Part shown: positions 8,042 through 12,241 of the stretch, piece after piece
How positions within the stretch are numbered: the stretch's first letter is position 1
Layout of the letters: each line of letters opens with the position of its first letter
Origin: Firmicutes bacterium CAG:170
GTDB lineage: Bacteria; Bacillota; Clostridia; Oscillospirales; Oscillospiraceae
Assembly: GCA_000436735.1 (NCBI GenBank)
Contig: FR887158.1
Coordinates: 1-12,241, forward strand
Direction of reading: 5' to 3'
DNA: 12,241 bases
Translations under genes and position numbers: made by a program
Notes under the pieces: model-generated
What the model saw: the letters and a program-made list of their open reading frames with translations, nothing else
The model's database searches: none
Told to the model about the DNA's origin: nothing

Positions 8042-8049
8042 CACCTCCT
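8042..8049 (-). promoter_or_regulatory. Strong Shine-Dalgarno site that sets the TTG start of the hydratase gene
   Basis: The minus strand reads AGGAGGTG here, with the AGGAGG core eight bases before a TTG codon at 8035-8033 and no ATG in range. The two in-frame ATGs further upstream (8104 and 8089) lack any comparable site, so initiation at TTG is the best reading. The site abuts one copy of the 11-bp direct repeat. Confidence 0.75.
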
Positions 8050-8078
8050 GAAAATTTGGGATCCTTGCTGAAAATTTG
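8048..8078 (-). repeat. Two 11-bp direct repeats, 20 bp apart, in the hydratase leader
   Basis: CAAATTTTCAG occurs twice on the minus strand, at 8058-8048 and 8078-8068. The copies are identical and exactly 20 bp apart start to start, about two helical turns. They lie between the predicted promoter and the start codon, and the nearer copy overlaps the first bases of the ribosome site. The core AAATTT is itself symmetric. This layout suits a tandem operator or a translational control site; no binding protein can be named. Confidence 0.5.
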
Positions 8079-8094
8079 TGCGGTTCCATTTGAA

Positions 8095-8123
8095 AGCATA
8101 TCACAGCTTGCCGCGCTTGTGAA
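8095..8123 (-). promoter_or_regulatory. Predicted sigma-70/SigA promoter of the hydratase-icd-cit operon
   Basis: On the minus strand, TTCACA (8123-8118, 5 of 6 to consensus) is followed by a 17-bp spacer and TATGCT (8100-8095), with TG one base before it as in extended -10 promoters. Transcription would begin near 8088, giving a leader of about 53 nt that holds the direct repeats and the ribosome site. Prediction from sequence only. Confidence 0.55.
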
Positions 8124-8279
8124 CTGCCATTTTCCCCGGAGGGGCCGGAAACGCTTTTTTCTCCTTAATGCATAAACCGCCCCCGGCGGACATTTTGCAG
8201 GATGCAGGATAAAAAATGCGCGGCTGCAAAACGGGCGGCATATCGGGCGCTTTCCTCGCGGAAAATGCAGGAAGGGCGG

Positions 8280-8297
8280 GCCTGCGGCTGCGCAGGC
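8280..8297. repeat. Perfect 7-bp hairpin in the divergent intergenic region
   Basis: GCCTGCG (8280-8286), a 4-nt loop GCTG, then CGCAGGC (8291-8297). No T-run follows on either strand, so a terminator is unlikely. It lies three bases from the left arm of the longer inverted repeat. Confidence 0.4.
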
Positions 8298-8299
8298 AA

Positions 8300-8396
8300 G
8301 CAGGAATTCCTTCATAAAAAAGACAGTCAAATTGCACAAGGCCGGGTCGAAAGCGGATTTATCCGCATTTCCCCTTTATTTCGAAAGAATTCCTGC
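8300..8396. repeat. Separated 14-bp inverted repeat flanking a dyad
   Basis: GCAGGAATTCCTTC (8300-8313) and GAAAGAATTCCTGC (8383-8396) are reverse complements at 13 of 14 positions, with 69 nt between them. Between the arms lies GCGGATTTATCCGC (8353-8366), a dyad with 6-bp arms and a 2-bp centre. The arrangement could be paired operators allowing a loop, or a folded RNA. Function unknown. Confidence 0.4.
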
Positions 8397-8493
8397 ATCA
8401 TTCTGCAAGCTGTCCGTCATTTTCCGTGCCGTGCATTTGGAAAAATCGCGGTGTTTTTTCGGGAAAACGGATGCAAAAGCGTCTGGGATATGC

Positions 8494-8504
8494 TATAATA
8501 TAAT
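8494..8504 (+). promoter_or_regulatory. Promoter -10 region of the thyA cluster (overlapping TATAAT hexamers)
   Basis: TATAATATAAT contains two overlapping consensus -10 hexamers (8494-8499 and 8499-8504). The first is preceded by TGC, an extended -10. No good -35 is seen 16-18 bp upstream. Transcription would start near 8506-8511, leaving a leader of about 20 nt before the thyA ATG. Confidence 0.6.
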
Positions 8505-8530
8505 TTAGTATGCAAAATGGAGGACACAGC

Positions 8531-9361
8531 ATGAGCAGAGCGGATGAGATCTACATTCAGACATGCCGGGATATTCTTGACCACGGCGTATGGGACACCG
8601 ACCGGGAGGTTCGTCCGCACTGGGAGGACGGAACGCCTGCGCACACGGTCAAAAAATTCTGCGTCGTAAATCGCTACGATCTGCGCGAAGAGTTCCCGAT
8701 CATGACGCTCCGCCGCACCTACTACCGTTCGTGCATTCAGGAGCTGCTGTGGATCTGGCAGAAAAAGTCCAACCGCATTTCCGAGCTCGGCAGCCACATC
8801 TGGGACAGCTGGGCGCAGCCCGACGGCACCATTGGCAAGGCCTACGGCTATCAGCTCGGCGTGAAGCACATCTATCCCGAGGGCGCGTTCGATCAGGTGG
8901 ACCGCGTACTCTACGATCTCAGGCATAACCCCGCCTCGCGCCGTATCCTCACGAATCTCTATAACCACCACGATCTGCACGAAATGGCGCTGGCGCCATG
9001 CGCCTACTCCATGACCTTCAACGTCAGTGGAAACACCCTGAACGCCATTCTCAACCAGCGCAGTCAGGACATGCTGACGGCCAACAACTGGAACGTCGTG
9101 CAGTACGCCGCGCTCGTCCATATGCTGGCGCAGGTCTCCGGGCTGGAGGCCGGCGAGCTGGTGCATGTGATCGCGGACTGCCACATCTATGACCGCCACG
9201 TCCCGCTGGTCGAAAAAATGCTGCAAAATCCGAGCTATCCCGCCCCGGAGTTCGTGATCGACCGGAGCATCACCGACTTCTACCGCTTCACCGCGGACAG
9301 CTTCCGGATGGAAAACTATCAATACGCGCCGTTCGACGCGAAGATCCCCGTCGCGGTCTGA
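8531..9361 (+). CDS. thyA: Thymidylate synthase (Bacillus ThyA / phage phi3T type)
   Basis: Makes dTMP from dUMP, using 5,10-methylene-tetrahydrofolate as carbon donor and reductant and releasing dihydrofolate. The 276-residue product is nearer to B. subtilis ThyA than to E. coli ThyA: DGTPAHT (33-39), ELLWIWQKKSN (71-81), HIWDSW (89-94), DGTIGKAYGYQLG (98-110). The nucleophile is C157 in MALAPCAYSM; the residue after Cys is Ala, where E. coli has His and B. subtilis has Val. Phosphate-binding R177 lies in NQRSQD, substrate-binding N188 in NNWNV, and H218 and Y220 in DCHIYDRH. GGAGG stands seven bases before the ATG at 8531; an ATG at 8510 would place that site inside the gene. The DHFR gene begins nine bases after the stop, the usual pairing because DHFR regenerates the folate. 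Confidence 0.95.
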   Translation: MSRADEIYIQTCRDILDHGVWDTDREVRPHWEDGTPAHTVKKFCVVNRYDLREEFPIMTLRRTYYRSCIQELLWIWQKKSNRISELGSHIWDSWAQPDGTIGKAYGYQLGVKHIYPEGAFDQVDRVLYDLRHNPASRRILTNLYNHHDLHEMALAPCAYSMTFNVSGNTLNAILNQRSQDMLTANNWNVVQYAALVHMLAQVSGLEAGELVHVIADCHIYDRHVPLVEKMLQNPSYPAPEFVIDRSITDFYRFTADSFRMENYQYAPFDAKIPVAV

Positions 9362-9370
9362 GGAAGCGCC

Positions 9371-9909
9371 ATGGATCTGATCGTAAACGTAACGGAAAAC
9401 TGGGGCATCGGCTGGCAGGGGGGGGTTTTTGGGTTTCTTTTGTCGGGACGTGGGGTCGGCTTCTGGTGTCCATTTCGGCAGACCTGCGCCGCTTCCGGCA
9501 GCTGACCGAGGGGCGGGTCGTCATTCTCGGGCGCAAAACACTGGAGACCTTTCCCGGCGGACGCCCGCTCAAAAACCGCACCAACATCATTCTGACTACA
9601 AATCCGGACTTTCACGCGGTCGGCGCGGTCGCCATCCATTCCGAGCAGGCGCTTTTCGAGCTGCTGCGGCAGTATCCGCGCGAAAGCCTCTGCGTGATCG
9701 GCGGAGCCAGCGTCTACCGGCTGCTGCTCCCCTACTGCGACACCGCGCGCGTCACGAAAACCCTCACGACCGTCCCGGCGGACGCCTTCTTCCCCGATCT
9801 CGACGCCATGGAAAGCTGGCGCGTCTGCGCACAGTCGGAGATTTTTGAGGAAAACGGCCTCCGCTTCCGGTATGATGATTATGTAAACTTAACGCCGCGC
9901 AGCTTCTGA
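9371..9909 (+). CDS. Dihydrofolate reductase, reading frame interrupted near the N-terminus
   Basis: Reduces dihydrofolate to tetrahydrofolate with NADPH, recycling the folate spent by ThyA. The first 16 residues from the ATG at 9371 (MDLIVNVTENWGIGWQ) are a normal DHFR start, with GAGGA six bases upstream. The match resumes in another frame at 9460 with LLVSISADLRRFR, then VVILGRKTLETFPGGRPL, CVIGGASVYRLLLPYCD and the C-terminus at 9909. Between them lie 41 bases where relatives have about two codons, so about 35 are extra and the frame is lost; read straight, it stops near 9504. A -1 slip in the G run at 9418-9425, or a ninth G, restores an open frame with 12 added residues at the Met20 loop. 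Annotation from the GTG at 9466 would give only the truncated 147-residue part. Either a sequencing error or a real disruption. Confidence 0.85.
9418..9459 (+). other. G/T-rich insertion with an eight-G run inside the DHFR gene
   Basis: Starts with eight Gs (9418-9425) and five Ts, then is almost only G and T with few other bases, unlike the balanced GC-rich coding DNA on both sides. It interrupts the DHFR codons between GIGWQ and LLVSIS and adds about 35 bases. Four or more G-tracts lie within 40 bases, so a quadruplex is conceivable. It could be an assembly or read-tail artefact, a homopolymer miscount around a real insert, or a slippage switch. Confidence 0.6.
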
Positions 9910-9937
9910 CGGCGAATCTCAATAAAAGGACAAAGCT

Positions 9938-11128
9938 ATGGAACAGAATCTGACTTTCAGCGACCTCGGCCTCTCCACGGAGATCCTTCAGGCGCTCGAG
10001 AAAAAGGGCTACGGCTACCCCACCAAAATTCAGCAGGAGGCGATCCCGCCGCTCATGGAGTGGAAGGACGTGATCGCCAAGGCCCCGACCGGCACCGGCA
10101 AGACCTTTGCCTTCGGCATTCCGATGATCGAGCACATCGACGCGGAATCGCAGGAGCTTCAGGGCCTGATCCTCGCGCCGACACGCGAGCTGGCCATCCA
10201 GATCGGCGACGAGCTGCGCGGTCTGCTGGCGTTTTACAAGAACATCCGCGTCGCGGTGGTCTACGGCGGCGCAAAGATCGAGGGCCAGATCAAGCAGCTG
10301 CAAAAATTCCCGCAGATCGTCGTGGCAACGCCGGGCCGTCTGATGGACCACTACAAGCGCAAGACGCTCCGGCTTGACAAGGTCAAGACCGTCATTCTCG
10401 ACGAGGCCGACCGGATGCTCGACATGGGCTTCTTCGACGACGTCACGAAAATCATTGAAAAGATCCGCAACCGCCGCAATCTCGGCCTGTTTTCCGCGAC
10501 GATCTCGCAGGAGGTCATGACCGTCTCGTGGATGTACCAGCGCGACGAGGTGGAGATCACCGTCCGTCCCGAGGCGGAAAGCCGCCCGGACATCACGCAG
10601 TATTCCATCACCGTCCCGCCGCTGGAAAAGGTCAACACCGTGCTGCTGCTCCTGCGCACGATGGCCTTCGAGCGCACGATCATTTTCTGCAACACCAAGG
10701 CCATGTGCCAGCGTCTGAGCGACGATCTGCGCCGCGCAGGCGTGGACGCCGACTGCATCCACGGCGACATCGCCCAGCAGAAGCGTGAAAAAACGATGCG
10801 TACCTTCAAGGAGGGCCGGCTCCCCGTCCTGATCGCAACGGATGTCGCCTCGCGCGGCATCGATGTGGACGACGTGGACTGCGTTATCAACTACGATGTG
10901 CCGCAGGAGAACGAATATTACATCCACCGCATCGGCCGTACCGGCCGGGCGAAGAAGAAGGGCGTCGCCATCTCGATCATCGGGAACTTCCCGGAGCAGG
11001 CGAAGCTTGACGAGATCGCAAAATATTCCCACTATGAAATTCAGCGCGTAAAATTCCTCGACGACGGAACGCTGGTCGAGGAGGAGGTCAAAAAGCCGAA
11101 GCCGGCGCCGCGCCGGCGCTTCCGTTGA
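9938..11128 (+). CDS. DEAD-box ATP-dependent RNA helicase
   Basis: RNA-unwinding ATPase of superfamily 2, probably acting on ribosome assembly, mRNA decay or cold adaptation. The 396-residue product is nearly just the two RecA-like domains. In order: Q motif FSDLGLSTEILQ to PTKIQQEAIP (7-37), Walker A APTGTGKT (49-56), PTRELAIQ (81-88), TPGR (131-134), DEAD (155-158), SAT (186-188), IIFCNTK (248-254), ATDVASRGID (300-309) and HRIGRTGR (330-337). The C-terminal tail is short and basic (KKPKPAPRRRFR), without the RNA-binding domain of DbpA or CsdA, so the specific subfamily cannot be named. AAAGGA lies seven bases before the ATG. The gene follows DHFR by 28 nt with no terminator, and its stop overlaps the next start. 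Confidence 0.95.
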   Translation: MEQNLTFSDLGLSTEILQALEKKGYGYPTKIQQEAIPPLMEWKDVIAKAPTGTGKTFAFGIPMIEHIDAESQELQGLILAPTRELAIQIGDELRGLLAFYKNIRVAVVYGGAKIEGQIKQLQKFPQIVVATPGRLMDHYKRKTLRLDKVKTVILDEADRMLDMGFFDDVTKIIEKIRNRRNLGLFSATISQEVMTVSWMYQRDEVEITVRPEAESRPDITQYSITVPPLEKVNTVLLLLRTMAFERTIIFCNTKAMCQRLSDDLRRAGVDADCIHGDIAQQKREKTMRTFKEGRLPVLIATDVASRGIDVDDVDCVINYDVPQENEYYIHRIGRTGRAKKKGVAISIIGNFPEQAKLDEIAKYSHYEIQRVKFLDDGTLVEEEVKKPKPAPRRRFR

Positions 11129-12054
11129 CCGCCGCCGAGCGCGGCGTTCTGCTGCTCTGCGCATCGCTCGACAGCGCGGACCGGCCGCTCACCATGGCGC
11201 AGTTCCGGGAGCTTTCGCTTCGGGCGCAGGCCATGGGCCGCCCGGAGGGCGATCTTTCTGCCGAGCTGACGCAAAAGGACGTGGAGCGGCTCGGCTATGA
11301 GCCGGAGGAAGCTGCGCGCATCGTCTCGCTGCTCTCGCGGGAGCGCGCGCTGGAGCGGTATCTCGCCGAGGCGGAGAAGCACGACGTTGTGCCGCTCACG
11401 CGCATCACGGCGGCCTATCCGCCGCAGCTTGCGGAAAAATTCGGCGCCTCCTGCCCGCCGGTGCTCTTTGCACGGGGCGATCTGCTGCTTCTGCGCCGGA
11501 GGAGTATCGCGCTCGTCGGTTCCCGCGCGCTTCTGGAGCCGGGACGGCAGTTTGCACGCCGCGTTGGCGCGCTTGCCGCGAGGGAGGGCTATGTTCTCGT
11601 CTCCGGCGGAGCCGCCGGGGCCGACATGGAGGCGCAGGAAGCCTGCCTGGCCGCAGGCGGCAGCGTGATCGTCTGTACGCCCGGCCCGCTCACCGGCCTC
11701 CCCACGCGGGAGCGCGTGCTTTATCTTTCTGAAAGCGGCTGGACGCTGCCCTTTTCCGCGGTACGCGCCCTGAGCCGCAACCGCCTCATTCACGCGATGG
11801 GCGAAAAAACGCTCGTCGCGCAGACGGGCTTCGGCTCCGGCGGTACCTGGAACGGCACGCTGGAAAATCTGCGCCACGGCTGGAGCCCCGTTTTTGTCCA
11901 TGCCGACGGCAGCGAGGGCGCATCGGCGCTGATCGCGCGCGGAGCGGAGCCGGTGCGGGAGCTGCACACGCTCGAAGCACTCTGCGCGGCCCAGCTTCGC
12001 TTCTGCGAAGCCATCCGCTTTCCCGAAAAGCATCCAAAGGAGGAACGGATATGA
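11125..12054 (+). CDS. DprA/Smf-family DNA-processing protein (SLOG domain), divergent
   Basis: Relative of DprA, which binds single-stranded DNA and loads RecA during natural transformation. The 309-residue product has an N-terminal helical region (1-90), the typical lead-in ITAAYPPQLAEKF to PPVLFARGDLLLL (94-123), then a Rossmann-like domain with SIALVGSR (127-134), LVSGGAAGADMEAQEACLAAGG (starting at 158) and RALSRNRLIHAMGEKTLVAQ (214-233). No C-terminal winged helix is seen. The GGAAGAD loop differs from the classical SGxAxGID. The best start is the TTG at 11125, whose last bases form the helicase stop (TTGA). It has no ribosome site, so coupling is likely; the first residues, LTAAERGVLLLC, resemble clostridial relatives as I remember them. 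The next Met is residue 24. A role in competence here is unproven. Confidence 0.8.
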   Translation: MTAAERGVLLLCASLDSADRPLTMAQFRELSLRAQAMGRPEGDLSAELTQKDVERLGYEPEEAARIVSLLSRERALERYLAEAEKHDVVPLTRITAAYPPQLAEKFGASCPPVLFARGDLLLLRRRSIALVGSRALLEPGRQFARRVGALAAREGYVLVSGGAAGADMEAQEACLAAGGSVIVCTPGPLTGLPTRERVLYLSESGWTLPFSAVRALSRNRLIHAMGEKTLVAQTGFGSGGTWNGTLENLRHGWSPVFVHADGSEGASALIARGAEPVRELHTLEALCAAQLRFCEAIRFPEKHPKEERI

Positions 12055-12241
12055 AAAAGGTTTCCCCGCGTATGTGGTGTACGCTTATTCTGATCGGCCT
12101 TGTGGGCCAGTTCGCATGGACGATCGAGAATATGTATTTCAACGTGTTCCTTTATAATACGATCTCCACCGATCCGGGCTATATCTCGGCCATGGTCGGC
12201 TGGAGCGCAGCTGCGGCCACACTGACGACGCTGCTGATGGG
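12051..12241 (+). CDS. Major facilitator superfamily transporter, N-terminal part
   Basis: The first 63 codons of a membrane protein cut by the right edge. A short basic start (MKKVSPRMW) is followed by a hydrophobic segment from about residue 9, LILIGLVGQFAWTIENMYFN, and then a second one, AMVGWSAAAATLTTLLMG. The GQFAWTIENMYFNVF stretch resembles the first helix of MFS permeases in clostridia. The substrate cannot be told from this fragment. GGAGG lies seven bases before the ATG, which overlaps the stop of the preceding gene (ATGA), so the two are co-translated. It could be unrelated to the citrate operon on the other strand. Confidence 0.75.
   Translation, partial: MKKVSPRMWCTLILIGLVGQFAWTIENMYFNVFLYNTISTDPGYISAMVGWSAAAATLTTLLM

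Larger units (their letters stand above)
8124..8493. other. Divergent intergenic region with dyads and no convincing gene
   Basis: About 370 bases lie between the two predicted promoters. Short open frames on both strands (for example 8101-8337 on the minus strand) lack ribosome sites and recognisable protein character. The stretch holds a hairpin at 8280-8297, a 14-bp inverted repeat at 8300-8313 and 8383-8396, a compact dyad at 8353-8366, and several GCAGGA copies. These may be operators for either operon, or a small RNA, but nothing identifies which. Confidence 0.5.

Noticed and set aside
8131..8160. GC-rich hairpin (CCGG-AGGGG-CCGG) followed by six Ts on the plus strand, terminator-like
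   Set aside because: The paired core is only 4 bp plus a bulged TTT/AAA, three bases separate it from the T-run, and no plus-strand gene lies upstream to end.
8312..8330. TTGACT on the minus strand as a distal -35 box
   Set aside because: No acceptable -10 at 16-18 bp, and the site at 8095-8123 is much better.
8101..8337. A 78-codon minus-strand frame upstream of the hydratase
   Set aside because: No ribosome site, odd composition, and it would run across the predicted promoter.
9764..11164. A 466-codon minus-strand open frame opposite the DEAD-box helicase
   Set aside because: Shadow of a gene with all helicase motifs on the plus strand; no ribosome site or domain.
1..12241. CRISPR arrays, tRNA or rRNA genes, insertion sequences, phage genes
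   Set aside because: No repeat-spacer pattern, cloverleaf, transposase or terminal inverted repeats were recognised when reading both strands.

Overview
The window looks like chromosomal DNA of a GC-rich clostridial Firmicute. The closest fit by eye is the Oscillospirales type of gut anaerobe. The grounds are the GC-rich codon use with strong GGAGG ribosome sites, a Bacillus-type ThyA, a Clostridia-style DprA-like protein, a Thermotoga-like type II isocitrate dehydrogenase, and a citrate lyase cluster ending in a CitX-CitG fusion. The taxonomic placement is inference; no rRNA or marker gene is present.

Minus strand, 8123 down to 1: a tightly packed operon of seven genes, read from right to left. 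The order is an aconitase-superfamily hydratase (TTG start), a type II isocitrate dehydrogenase (icd), the citrate lyase gamma, beta and alpha subunits (citD, citE, citF), citrate lyase ligase (citC), and a CitX-CitG fusion that makes and attaches the prosthetic group and runs off the left edge. Within the cit part the genes are 1-2 nt apart or overlap. A promoter with a near-consensus -35 and an extended -10 lies just upstream of the hydratase gene, followed by an 11-bp direct repeat that abuts the ribosome site. The set links 2-oxoglutarate, isocitrate, citrate, and oxaloacetate plus acetate in a single transcript. No transporter, citrate synthase or regulator is visible in the window.

8036-8530 is a divergent intergenic region with several dyads and both promoters.

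Plus strand, 8494 to the right edge: a second co-directional cluster of thyA (thymidylate synthase), dihydrofolate reductase, a DEAD-box RNA helicase, a DprA/Smf-family protein (TTG start overlapping the helicase stop), and the first 63 codons of a major-facilitator transporter (ATGA overlap). ThyA and DHFR form the usual dTMP and folate recycling pair. The DHFR frame is broken near its start by about 35 extra G/T-rich bases beginning with a run of eight Gs. One more G would make the insert exactly 12 codons and leave the frame open throughout.

The most interesting points are the hydratase-icd-citrate lyase operon, with its uncertain direction and altered hydratase active site, and the G-run insertion in the DHFR gene.
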